Part shown: positions 1 to 9,953 of the stretch, piece by piece
Numbering within the stretch: position 1 is the stretch's first letter
Layout: every line of letters starts with the position of its first letter
NCBI GenBank assembly: GCA_027596075.1
Contig: JADGJC010000072.1
Coordinates: 8,834 to 72,833 of the forward strand
From: Rhizophlyctis rosea
Taxonomy: Eukaryota; Chytridiomycota; Chytridiomycetes; Rhizophlyctidales; Rhizophlyctidaceae
Direction: 5' to 3'
Length of the DNA: 64,000 bases
Notes under the pieces: model-generated
The model's database searches: none
The model's input: only the letters and a program-made list of their open reading frames with translations
What the model was told of the DNA's origin: nothing
Translations under genes and position numbers: made by a program

Positions 1-117
1 ACCCAACCCAACCCAACCCGAATCAACCCAACCCAACCCGACCCAACCCAAACCCTCTCCCCTTTCCTGTCCCCTACCCACCGCACCAACTCAACCCAAC
101 CCAACCCAGCCCAAACC
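1..117. repeat. CCCAA/TTGGG pentamer repeat in an intron
   Basis: Imperfect runs of ACCCA/ACCCG pentamers fill the first ~50 bases and recur at about 90-117. On the minus strand, which is the sense strand of the transporter gene here, this reads as repeated GGGTT. It lies inside the first intron of that gene, whose donor is at 163/162. It is not a TTAGGG-type telomere. The tight GGG tracts could form a G-quadruplex in the pre-mRNA or DNA; that is inference. Confidence 0.6.
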
Positions 118-163
118 CCCCAATCACACCAAAACACAACGATTCACAAGCAAAAACACAAAC

Positions 164-625
164 CTGAGGAACAACAACAATCCCGACCGTCATCCCGGCA
201 ATAAGATCCCCCCAAAACCAATCCCAATTATAATTCGGCAACCAATGCGCAATGGGGAACAGACTCCGTGCATAATCTTTCGCATGGTTGGGGAACTCCT
301 TCACAAACTGTGTGGCACCTATCCGGAACTCGTCGTACTGGCTTAACGGCTCGTAATCTGCCGACTCTGACGATGAAGCGTTATGATAGGGATGCGGGTA
401 TGGGTATGTTGGTGATGACGGTGAGTCGCCGGGGAAGGAAGGGAGTTTTTGGAGGGAGGGAGTGTGGGGTGGGGAGGAGAGGGTTGAGTTGTAGGATGTT
501 GGTTGGAGGGTTGTATCTGAGTCTGAGGGGATGAGGGCAGTTGTTGGTGTTGGGGGGCGGGGGGAGGAGCGCATGTCGGTCATTTCGCGGGGGGTTAGGG
601 GTTGGGAGCGTTCTGGGGGTTGCAT
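164..625 (-). CDS. SulP-family sulfate permease, first exon only
   Basis: This is the 5' exon (154 codons) of an anion transporter that continues past the left edge. The first ~100 residues are Pro/Ser/Thr-rich and look disordered. Next comes the conserved SulP entry region: a basic/aromatic stretch ending LFPIAHWLPNYNW, then a D-L-I-A-G-M-T-V-G-I-V-V-V-P-Q segment that starts transmembrane helix 1. Proteins of this family move sulfate or related anions across the plasma membrane by H+ symport or exchange. The exon ends after the PQ codons at a GTTTGT donor (163/162). Reading on into the intron gives a Cys/Gly-rich tail, which supports splicing. The substrate cannot be told from this fragment. 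The ATG at 625 is the only upstream start in frame. Confidence 0.8.
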
Positions 626-1854
626 TTTTTTTGTTTACTTATTCACTTTGTAGCGCTAATCGGATGCGTAGAGGTAGGAACACGGTAGCGCTGTCAAAAC
701 TATCACCGAACCCTCCACACGAAGGAATGGTATTTACAGTAAAGAGAGTCGACGTCAACTATGCCGACAGGTATATGATATGAAGTGGAAGGAAAGTAGG
801 AACGGAGTGGGGGGGCGTTGAGGCATAGGATTATTTTTAACAGTATGCTCCTCCCACCATTGCAACACACACCATCCCCATCCAAATTTCAAATGCCCGC
901 AAGTCCCGCACGCGGCATAAAATTCCATCTTCCCGGACCTTCCCCCACCGAACTACACGTCCCGAATACCCGGATCAGTGGTTTCAATAGGACCCCACTC
1001 TCGCCATGCTCCAAATGTTCCACAAATGAACACATGCGCCACACTACAAACGCCACACACCGCTGGCATCTACGTGATCCGCCCCACCGGGCCATGGACC
1101 CACCACCGAGAGTGATCGCGCAATCGTGGCTTTGCGGTCGCGACATTGCATTTGACATCCAGAGAAGAAGGTTGTTCGGACTTCGGAGGTGCGAAACACG
1201 AACTTTTCTGATTCGCCGGGTATTCGCAAGAGCGCGTTTGGGTGGGTTATGTAAGAAGCGGGTGTTGGCTGACGTGAGCAGATCCAGGTTCTCGTCTTCG
1301 AAAAGAGGGCTTTTGCATTGGACCCTGAGATTCGTCATGCACTCACAGCCTACCGTCTCTTGGCTGTTGGAACCTGAAAGAGTTCGAAAGTTCTTCCGCA
1401 AATTCTGCCGTTCAAAGTGCACAGGCTTCTGAGTTTCAAGAATCAACCTGTCAGCAAGGGAAATGGTAACGGGTTGGGCATGAAACTGGACGGGGTGTCG
1501 TCCGTCAACAGAAAGCTTTTCAACAGCACACACCCACTCACGCTCAAGTCTCACGTATTGTTTCGTTGACGGACGTGAAGGAATGAGCACTTGGTAAGAG
1601 GCGCAAGAAATGAACATGTTTAGTTTTCATTACACATCGCACAAAGAACACTTCTACTGTGCCGTACGTCCCTCAGCCCCATAGGCTGGAAACCGAACAA
1701 CTATGCAAGCTGTAGCATATATGTACCCATGCTTCATTTCCATACTTAATGACCGAAAGATACTCCTCCAATTGCTTTCGATCGAAAGGACGGAGCCTAC
1801 CGGATACCTATGTCAATCCTCATCCACGTCGCCCACCATCATTCAAACAATGTC
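626..1854. other. Intergenic stretch, no supported gene
   Basis: Two overlapping open frames of 200-240 codons lie on opposite strands at about 818-1617. Neither shows a recognisable motif, a signal peptide or plausible splice sites. The stretch lies between the 5' end of the transporter gene and the 3' end of the oxygenase gene, so it should carry the transporter promoter. No clear element stands out. Confidence 0.4.
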
Positions 1855-3635
1855 TTACCAATTGATCGGATCCACAACAAACCGGCTCTCCATCGCCTCT
1901 TTCAACTTATCATTAGCTTCCATCGCCTGCCTCAACCTAGCATCAACCGCCTCCTGCTGCTCTGCCCTCAACTTATCATCCACCTCCTCCCCCTGCTTCT
2001 CCGCCCCCCGTTCCTTCTGCAACCTCTCCACCCGCCTCTCATACGAACTCCACATCTTTTGACTTTCCCTCAAACTCCTATTCTCCAACCGCCGCATAAC
2101 ATACTCCGTCAACTTCTCCTCAATCTGAGCCTGCCGGAAAATCTTCACAACTTCACTCTGCTTATCCCACGCATCCTTCAGGATCAAGACCTCCAAATAT
2201 CGCATGTCGGGAACGGGGATGGTGTCGTTTTCGTCGAATACGGGGACCACGATGACGTATGGGCTTTGGTAGCATCCGCCGCTGTAGTTTGACATGTATC
2301 TTTCGAGTTGGGGACGGGCGTCTTCGGAAACGACGCGGTGGAGAGTGACGGGGTGGTTGAGGTGGCGGAAGGCGGTGAAGATTAGACTGTTGATGCCTTT
2401 AAGGGCAGTCGAGTCCAGGGGCGTTGTATCGTCGACCGCTTGCACGTATGTGTGGGTACAGGGAAATCCAATCACCCCACCATCGGGGATGAACGCCCCG
2501 CTCTGCAACGCCTTTTCGAAAACGGACGTGAAAGATCCCATGGACGCTAACTGCGTGACTGATTCGACGCCTTCCATATCTTCAGATGACGAACCGTCCG
2601 CTGCTTCGCCCATTCTCTCCAGCAACTCTTTCACTTGGTGGCAATTCTCTCTCATCACGGTCCAACAGAGCGCTTACCAAACGCGCTTGCACAAGTTCTA
2701 CTTGACTGGGAGTTTGCAGGAGGTTGTACGTCAATGTAATGCGGTACCCAGAAGTGAGGGGAAGGATCTCGTGCTCGCAATCGGAGCAGAATGCTACCCA
2801 TTGGATTGACTGAAGAGTATTATGGCACGATCATCAGTCTCTTCGCATCATTAATGTAACAGACAATAATGAAAAGTGAACCTTATCAGCCTTTGATCCC
2901 CATCCCATAGTAACCTCCCCCGCCTTGTTCGTACCCCGAATAACCAATTCACCTCCTTCAAACGGAACTGGCAAACACACGACCAAAGACCCAAACATCC
3001 AGCTCGAACGGGGTGTATCGACGTGAGACTTGAAATGACCACCAGGGCCTTGGGGAAAAGTACGGTCACTAATCATTTATGTGTTGCCCGAATTTTGCTG
3101 CATAATCCCACAAACCTCCGTCTCCTCCTCACGCAATCGCCACATCGTACCGGCCAATGCAAATGCTTTGCGGGCTTCGGAGTCTTCGAACCGTCGCGGA
3201 TCCCTGTCAAAAACTGGCCTCGGACATCGAGTTGACGAGGTGTGATATGGCTTGTTGTGCGCTCAAGGCATCATCTGCGATTGGGAAAGTGATTTGTCCC
3301 GCGGTGTTGTGTGGTGTCGTGTAGAAAAGAGTGTAAAGGGTGGGGACTGGAATTTGAGGCACGTCGGGAAATATCGGCATTAGCCAAGTGAAAAAAAGAA
3401 TCCAAAAGAGCCATCCTCGCAAACCCAATCACACAGAGCATGAGAGTTGTGCGACAAAAACAAACGAACTCACGCTAATCCACCCATCAACACAAAAAGG
3501 CATATGCAAAACGTTTGTCGCATCCTCCAACGCAGCACCAGTTACGCTGTCAACACCCTCCGCCCACCTTCTGTGCCGTACGAGTGGAGATGGACGCAGT
3601 TTTTTCTTTTTGTGACCGAAGGGGCGGGAACTCAT
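1855..3635 (-). CDS. 2-oxoglutarate/Fe(II)-dependent dioxygenase (prolyl 4-hydroxylase-like)
   Basis: The catalytic core is clear. One exon (to 2882) carries GPGGHFKSHVDTPR, with the first two iron ligands in H-V-D. The next exon (2678-2809) carries FCSDCEHEILPLTSGYRITL, with the third iron ligand His and the Arg that binds 2-oxoglutarate. The last exon (1855-2625) continues through F-V-x-V-x-L-K-G-type family sequence and a Lys/Glu-rich coiled coil to the stop. Introns at 2626-2677 and 2810-2881 keep frame. The 5' exons are not resolved. An ATG at 3635 opens a plausible first exon, and family-like sequence (ITFPIADDALSAQQAISHL) lies at 3240-3310. The frame then shifts by one base at a run of five T (3209-3213), so the upstream splicing is uncertain or a base is missing. 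The substrate is unknown; large fungal members of this type are largely uncharacterised. Confidence 0.75.
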
Positions 3636-3783
3636 GTTTGCGTTATGTTCTCTACTTTTTCGTTGTAAGGAGTCAACTTAGACGGCGGTGGCAAGGACCG
3701 GATGGAGGAGGTTTTGATAAATAGAGGATGGTGCTGGGGGTGATTGGAAAGGTATGCGCAGTCACCGAGGCAACTCAATGTTT

Positions 3784-4110
3784 TCACTCCTCTCCTGTCA
3801 AAACTTGGACTTGCTCGAAGACCGCAGCAATTCGAATACATAATCCATTTTCTGAGTGGGTCGGAAGTTCTATGTCCATCGGGGAGTCCGGTGCAGATGC
3901 ATATTCTTCTATTCTCACTTTGACTGGATTTATGTTCTCCGCTTACACGCGATACAGATGGAAGCCTTTTTCTTTTTTGGTCCGATCTTCCGTTTCGTTT
4001 ACGCCATCCTCAAGCCGTTCAATCTCCATGCGGCTTTCTTGGACTCTGAATTGGTTGACCGCTTGGGCCATATCGTTGGGCCGCGTGTCCCATGCGGCGT
4101 TGATCTTCAT
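3784..4110 (-). pseudogene. Short hydrophilic ORF interrupted by one in-frame TAA
   Basis: An ATG at 4110 opens a 108-codon frame that ends at TGA (3786-3784). A single TAA interrupts it at codon 56 (3945-3943). Both halves look protein-like: the first is charged and helical (QESRMEIERLEDGVNETEDR), and the second is acidic, with Pro and Ser. The TAA sits inside GTGTAAGC, which resembles a donor, but I found no acceptor that restores the second half's frame with an intron of normal length. It may be a decayed gene, a readthrough product or two misjudged exons. The family is not recognised. Confidence 0.3.
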
Positions 4111-5015
4111 AATCAATTACTCCAATTGAGGGCTTTCGTTTTGCCTTCTCTCAAGGCTTGATGGCGATCGGTAACTCTCTAGGCAGCTGCGGTCAGTCAT
4201 ATATGATGCAGTTTGCAAAGCTCTTTACTGTAGTAGTGCAACCATATCGTAGATAACATAGTAAATACTATAGACATTTGCATATATCCATGATCGTGTT
4301 TCATCTTTAAAGCAAACCAATACAATCCAAATTCTGTTTTGCACTTGCTAAATTTTGGTCGCCGCATGCGAATCCGTAAGCTCCTCGTACGACGTTGTAC
4401 TGAGCAGAATACGAGGCGCATGCGAGGATAAAATGTAACGGTCCGTTGAAGCGCATGATTGGCGGTGTAATGATTTCTTTTGTGACGGTGGTCTCGGACG
4501 TTTATTTACTAATTTGTTTACGATTGCCCTGTTAGCCCGGCAGCTTTCGTCAGCCCCCGGACAAGTGTGATATGTAATATCAAAATACGTGAAGATGGGA
4601 TCCATCATCATTAGATTCGCCCTAATGGCTGAGTGGCCATCCATAACTTGCTGCTCTGGATAATTCATGATCGCAAACCAATGCGAACTTGACCGCTGAT
4701 TTTCCACCAGAAGTCCGGGTGGTGGGGGTAAAATGTGTGTGGCGCACGCGACGCGTTCAACTTCGCATCGTTCGCAGAGGGAATGACGAAGCTGCTAGCG
4801 GTCCTCTCCGATCCATATTCCTACCTACATGGGACGGTTGGACAACTTCCTCACAACACTCTGGATGGCGTTGACCCCTCGAAACCTATAAGAAGGGAAC
4901 GCCTTTGGGCTTCGTCATTCAAACCTAGTAATAGCATCCATTGCAATTGACTTTTCGACAAACACCAAAAAGACCCTTAGCACTTGACTCATTCACAAAT
5001 CGACAAAAACTCACC

Positions 5016-5492
5016 ATGTCCGCCAACCTAACAACCGAAGACTTCCTCGACCTCGCTCCAAACTCCCAACTCCGCTACTCCAACGACATCGAAAACACCA
5101 AGGAAGACACAACCTCAGCCCCTCAATCCTCCAACCTCCACAACCGCACCCACGCCCAATCAGACGAAGCACCTTCCAAAATCCCCAGCAACGACCCCGC
5201 CACACCCGCCAACACCCACTCCGAATCCCAGCGCCCCAACACCTTCGTTGACTCCGCCGCTTCTCCGCTCCTCTCACAAGCCCTTAACGACGGTCTCGGC
5301 GAGCAGAGGGAGCATAAACCTCACTACACTTGGGAGAAGAGTCGTCGTGCTGGTGGTGGGCATGGAGCGGATGTGGAAAGTGAGAGGGGAAAGTTGCAAG
5401 TCGATACCTTTGGGATGGCTGATACGTTGAATGATGGGGAGGCGGCGGAGGAGGAATTACGAGAAATCACGGGGAGGTCTAGATGTCATTAG
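5016..5492 (+). CDS. Small hydrophilic, probably disordered protein
   Basis: This is a single open frame of 158 residues. The chosen start, CACCATGTCC at 5016, has a strong eukaryotic context; an in-frame ATG lies 25 codons upstream. The product is rich in Ser, Asn, Thr, Pro and Glu. It has no transmembrane segment or signal peptide, and a more charged C-terminal third with GGGHGADVESERGKLQVD. I do not recognise a family. A CTATAAG sequence near 4887 could serve as a core promoter element. Codon choice shifts from C-ending to G-ending codons along the gene, as in its neighbours. Confidence 0.6.
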   Translation: MSANLTTEDFLDLAPNSQLRYSNDIENTKEDTTSAPQSSNLHNRTHAQSDEAPSKIPSNDPATPANTHSESQRPNTFVDSAASPLLSQALNDGLGEQREHKPHYTWEKSRRAGGGHGADVESERGKLQVDTFGMADTLNDGEAAEEELREITGRSRCH

Positions 5493-5845
5493 ATAGGGGC
5501 TTGAAAACTTTCTTCGCCTAATGCATGTATAGGATAGGCATGGACTACCGTCTGCCAGAATATACAATGCTCTGTACATCATCTACGGAAAATGTGAATT
5601 GGAACTATTGCGTTGCATGTATTACGTTCTCGGACAAAACTGTCCAAACGATCATTTATATCAAATATTAAGCAGTCTCACGATGGATGTACAAGAGTAA
5701 GTTACAACTTGAAATACTGGAACATATGTACAAAAAAAAACGTTTTACAGAGGGAAAAGGTCCTTATGCATAATGAACTTTCGCCGTCTGGAATACTATG
5801 ATAAACTATTGCTGACTCTCCCGAAACGTACGCAACTCACGAACC
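5493..5845. other. Intergenic, between convergent 3' ends
   Basis: This AT-richer stretch lies between the 3' ends of the small hydrophilic gene and the GPI-type gene. It contains an A8 run near 5735 and nothing recognisable as a gene. It probably holds both 3' untranslated regions. Confidence 0.4.
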
Positions 5846-6418
5846 TTACACCTTTCTGGCTGCGAACGCAACCAAGAGGACTAACGGAGCTAAAACAGAC
5901 GGCACAACCGACATCCTATCCGCCGCCCCACTCTTAGTCCCAGACGCCCCCGCCGGCACAGCCAAATCACAATCCAACCGTTCCATAGGATGCGTAATCA
6001 AAATATCCGCCGGCCAAGGCGCAGGAGCACCATTCAACGTCATATTCCCCGTATGATTCCGAAAGTAAATATAATCCTTCGGCACCGTCAAATTCGCATT
6101 CGAATAAACCGGGGTCCCCTGACACGAATCAGTATTATTGAAAATCTGAATGGACGAGGCATTGGCCATGATGACGGACATGTTATATGTTGCGGCCGGG
6201 ATGAGTTGCCCGCTGTTGGTTACGTTAGGTGTCGGGCAGGCCATTGATTCGCGGGGACGGTGGGTTACGCATTGTCCGAAGGAGTCGCGGCGGATGTAGA
6301 AGTAGGTTTGGATGGGGACACCGCCGCATTGTGCGATTTGCGGGTGTTCGTAGAGTTCGACAGAGATGCGGTCGCATTCGGGGCCGTTGTAGTCGGGCAT
6401 GTTCAGGTTGAGGTTTGT
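5846..6418 (-). CDS. Extracellular, probably GPI-anchored Cys/Asn-rich protein (main exon)
   Basis: The exon encodes a Cys-containing ectodomain with several N-x-S/T sites (NVTNS, NMSVIM, NNTDS, NHTGN, NMTLN). A small-residue stretch (AGASGTKSGAADR) follows, then a hydrophobic tail (VVPSVLAPLVLLVAFAA) ending in a few basic residues. That tail is the classic GPI-attachment layout. The frame is open upstream of the first ATG (6400). A CTCCAG acceptor at 6420/6419 suggests that an upstream exon carries the signal peptide, but I could not identify it. I recognise no family; a cell-wall or surface protein is the likely role. Confidence 0.6.
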   Translation of the reverse strand, partial: TNLNLNMPDYNGPECDRISVELYEHPQIAQCGGVPIQTYFYIRRDSFGQCVTHRPRESMACPTPNVTNSGQLIPAATYNMSVIMANASSIQIFNNTDSCQGTPVYSNANLTVPKDYIYFRNHTGNMTLNGAPAPWPADILITHPMERLDCDLAVPAGASGTKSGAADRMSVVPSVLAPLVLLVAFAARKV

Positions 6419-8775
6419 CTGGAGGGGAGTGGGGGGTCGGAGATAAGGTGGTTCCTGGCTGAAGGGTCAAGTGGGTTTTGAAATTCAAACTACTTTTTTC
6501 AAGAGGAAGTGGGAAACGGGGATGGAGGGTTGCTCGGCTTTATGGCAAAAAGCAGACAAAAGCATAACGGGCTGTAGCTTTTACAGTTTTGACAGTTGCA
6601 CGGGTGTGTCCTTTTCATGGTGACACAGAATCCGTCCTGCCATCTAAAACGGGGAAGCAAATTCGTTCCAATAATTCGATTTTAGGCAGCATCACTGCTG
6701 CGGAGCAGGTCATGGTGGTACAGCAAAGTGGAAGCCAACCGGGCGGTGAGCCATATAGTCCGATTAGGCAGCATTTATTCAGCCTCATTCGGAAGTTATG
6801 ATTTGTGGAATGCGGACTTCACGTTAGACCACAGCCATCAGACGTTTGCAGTTGAGACGTTCATGTATTGAATGATCATCTCCCCTATTACAACGAACCC
6901 CCAAGCTATTTCAAACATGCGTTAGACCTGCATCGCTCCACCAGCTCGAACATAATTGTCCCCACCTCCCAACCCTTCCGCCTGTGCCCTATAGACTACA
7001 ATCTCTGCAATATAGCTATCAGTATATTGAAGGTACGCAACCAAATAAGATGTTCATACACACACCTCCTAGCAATTCATCTGCCCACGTAGAACGTATC
7101 CTCCCATCCCCTCCCCCCAATCTCGAAGGAAACCTGAACGCTATGAGCTTGCACTTGGCAATTTTTGCTTCCGCTAACAATGTGATGTTGATTAGTAAGT
7201 TACCACCAGTGGCCCTCGAATCAACAATTCCACTCACCCCAGGTGTATGTAGGTGGCATCACTTAACGGCATGCTCCAAAGCTCGAAATGCGTTCTACAG
7301 GATTGACAAAGATAAGTAGTAACATGATTCTAACAGATTGCACTGAAAGCAGTAGTCATCCACGAGATGGTTCAACCCCGCCTCAAAAGCTGAGCCCAAC
7401 GACAAAGGATTGCTCCACGTAACTCAACAAAGAAGCTGAGATTTCCGTTAAGTGCGCCTCAAAGGTAACCAAGGGCATGGTGTTCCAGATAGACGCCTTT
7501 GTATGAACAAGGGGGATCTTCTGCCGAAGCATAACGAATCCCTTGGTAATTCCGTGGAACTTGGCAATGTCATATCAAATTGAGAGGAATTGTTGTCGGC
7601 AAGCTTTTGATACACCTGAATCAGACAATGGAACAGAACGTTAGGGTGATTTGGTAGGCAATGTGTGAAAATCGACGGTGACCTTACGTCATTGCATGAA
7701 ATGTGTCGTCTTGTACCAAAGAGCTTGCCGATGATCCCCATCCGTTTCCGATCACTTTACCTGATGACACCCTCTTCAACCCTTCCTCCATGTTGTTCCG
7801 GGGTTACGGTATTGATTAATAGTTGTGGGAATGCACGCTATTCTGCAAAACAAAGGCTTGCTGGTCAATACACTGCGTCAAGCGAAACACAACCGGCATC
7901 TCAGCATTGCAGAAGGGACGGCGGAACTGAGAAAGTGGAGGAGTACATACCGCATGGTAATTCATCTCCAAATATCGATATACGCAAGTTCCCCAACGTT
8001 CAGTGCCTTCTTGGGTAACGGTAAAATCTGGGGAGATATATTAGACCTGTGTACCAATGATGGCTAGAAGTACGAAAGAGGATCAAATGCACGCGCAGCT
8101 TACCTTCTGGCACGTCCATACCCCGCTTCGAACATGAACAGAATGACGGAATCAACCGAGAAGCTCATGCGTAGAGTCTGCAGCTTCCTTCCACCATCCT
8201 CCTCTCACATCATACAATCGACAATCCACTCTCCACATTCGTCTCCTCTTCCTTAGCTTGAGCATGTTCATTTAAGATGAAGTAGCGCTAATGCCCAAAA
8301 AAGGACAATCACAGAAGGCCATCATGAGCCGGAACCAAGCCTATCTGTCGGCCCAGCCCCGGTTCAAGCGGCAACGACTGCGGCTCTTGCTCTTGTCAAG
8401 GACGTGTTGCAGTCGATGTCGATCAGCCTGAGTGCTCCAAATGCAAAGCAAATGGAGTGTCCAAAAAGGACAAACGTAGCCAGCACTCCCAGGCGGCTAA
8501 GGACCTATACGACGATCCAAAGCCGCCATGGGTACTGGAACTGCGGCACCCGGGACTGCTTCCAACCCATATGGTGAGCGTCAGCGTACGTCGGAAGACA
8601 GCTGCGACACCCGCACGTGGGGTGGCTGTCAACCTTCGACACATGTGCTGACGCCCACCCTTGTGCGGGGTTGGGCACCGTCAAGTATGTATCGCCGAGG
8701 AGAAGAAGTTCACTGTGTCCTCTGCCGTCTGCTGGGACAGGCAACCATGAACGCGCGGACGTCGGCGAGGGAGAT

Positions 8776-9030
8776 TTGAATGAGGGAGTCTTGAATGAGT
8801 GAATCTTGCCGAGGGAGTCTTGAAGGAGGGAGTCTTGCTGAGGGAGTCTTGAAGGAGGGAGTCTTGCCGAGGGAGTCTTGAAGGATGGAGTCTTGCCGGG
8901 GGAGTCTTAAAGGAGGGAGTCTCGAGTGGAAGGAATCTTGAGTCGAGAGAGTTGTTTGAGGGGATAGAATCTCGAGCGGAGGAATCTTGAGAGGAAGGAG
9001 AGGAACGCTTGACGACGTGAGCTTGAATGG
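8776..9030. repeat. Minisatellite, ~14-16 bp unit (GAGGGAGTCTTGAAG type)
   Basis: Imperfect copies of GAGGGAGTCTTG followed by AAG or CCGA alternate from about 8776, giving a ~29-bp dimer. They decay after about 8934 into GAATCTTGAG-like variants. On the minus strand the repeat reads as a roughly pentapeptide periodic frame (KTPSF, RLPPS, QDSL). That frame lacks an ATG and I do not count it as a gene. Confidence 0.75.
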
Positions 9031-9126
9031 AGGAAGTCTTGAATTGGGGAAGTGTTTGGTTGGGGATGATGGATGATGAGACGAGTGGACTTGAACGGTA
9101 TTTATCCGGCGCCGGTAGGCGGTATT

Positions 9127-9172
9127 GGTTCGCCCAGGGCTCGAACCTGGTGATGGGCAGACCCAGTGAACC
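9127..9172 (-). other. tRNA-like T-arm fragment
   Basis: On the minus strand a CCAGG/CCTGG stem closes a TTCGAGC loop. This matches a tRNA T-arm and the Pol III B box. Outer segments GGTTCAC and GCGAACC can pair partly as an acceptor-like stem, but only ~15 nt lie between the 5' segment and the T-arm. There is no room for D and anticodon arms. It is probably a degenerate tRNA or chance. Confidence 0.3.
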
Positions 9173-9953
9173 GTGGTTGGAAGATATTTGGGTGAGATAT
9201 TTGAAGCAGAGGTGTTAGAATGTCCGCGCAGAGAATGGGTATCCGACTGAAACTTGCCCGGACAGAACTCGACACTCCAGTCAGGCAAGCACTTGTAGCG
9301 ATGCAGGTGATGTTGATGACAGACTGCGTTTTCGCACGAGGTGGTTGAAGTGCAAATCCTGCAAGCTGGAATCTAGTTGTGCAGACCGGAAACCGATTTG
9401 CACAACAGGATTAGGTCCTTCGTGAAGAACCCGCACGTCCACGCAGGGACCACCAACTGGCTGCGGGGCGCGCGGCACTGGCGTGAGTCAAAAAGCCTCA
9501 GCGCTGAGGTGCCCTACGTACCCATGACCCCCCCACCCGAAGGTGAGGAGCGCCCAGGGCACCTTGATTCGGATACTCGCGCAGCAGCAATGGGAGTAGA
9601 ATCCCACGCGGACACTCGCACACCGTCTTCAAGAATATACCTGGACTGCCCCGCCGGTCGCAGTTGAGAATGATTTATCTAGGAGTGCACCAGCAAACAA
9701 GGACGACAAGACCCATTCCGAAGATCGGAAATGGAGTAGAGGGAAAAGAGCAACGAAAGGGGAAGGACAAAGCGAGAGCAACAATTCATTCCCTCAGGCC
9801 AGATTGAGAATCATCAGCCATTCAATCACGAGGTTGACCAGCCACAAGCCACAATCATGCTTTGCCATCGGCCCGCAGTCATCTTTCCTCCCTCAATTTC
9901 TCCACTTTCTCCGCCCAAAATACCTAAACTTACTCTATAGTGTTGGAGCGATA

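Larger units (their letters stand above)
6419..9953. other. Long region without a supported gene
   Basis: Apart from the minisatellite and the tRNA-like fragment listed separately, I see no convincing gene. Candidates examined were a minus-strand frame at 7019-7237, a minus-strand pair near 7448-7800 with a good-looking intron (GTAAGG...CCTAAC...TTCAG) but only ~50 coding residues, and an ATG-less plus-strand frame at about 8278-8577 with a W-x-C-x4-C pattern. They could be decayed genes. The last ~300 bp should hold the promoter of the polymerase eta gene. Confidence 0.4.

Noticed and set aside
1..50. Telomeric repeat
   Set aside because: The unit is CCCAA/TTGGG with irregularities rather than CCCTAA, and it lies between a splice donor and the window edge inside a gene.
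889..1617. 242-codon minus-strand ORF
   Set aside because: No motif, odd composition (many Cys/Arg/Trp), and an equally long frame on the other strand; probably chance.
8278..8577. ATG-less plus-strand frame with a W-x-C-x4-C pattern
   Set aside because: Resembles a RanBP2-type finger only superficially; the second cysteine pair and a start are missing.
8710..9288. 192-codon minus-strand ORF over the minisatellite
   Set aside because: It starts at TTG rather than ATG and its openness follows from the 15-bp period; it also covers a tRNA-like arm.
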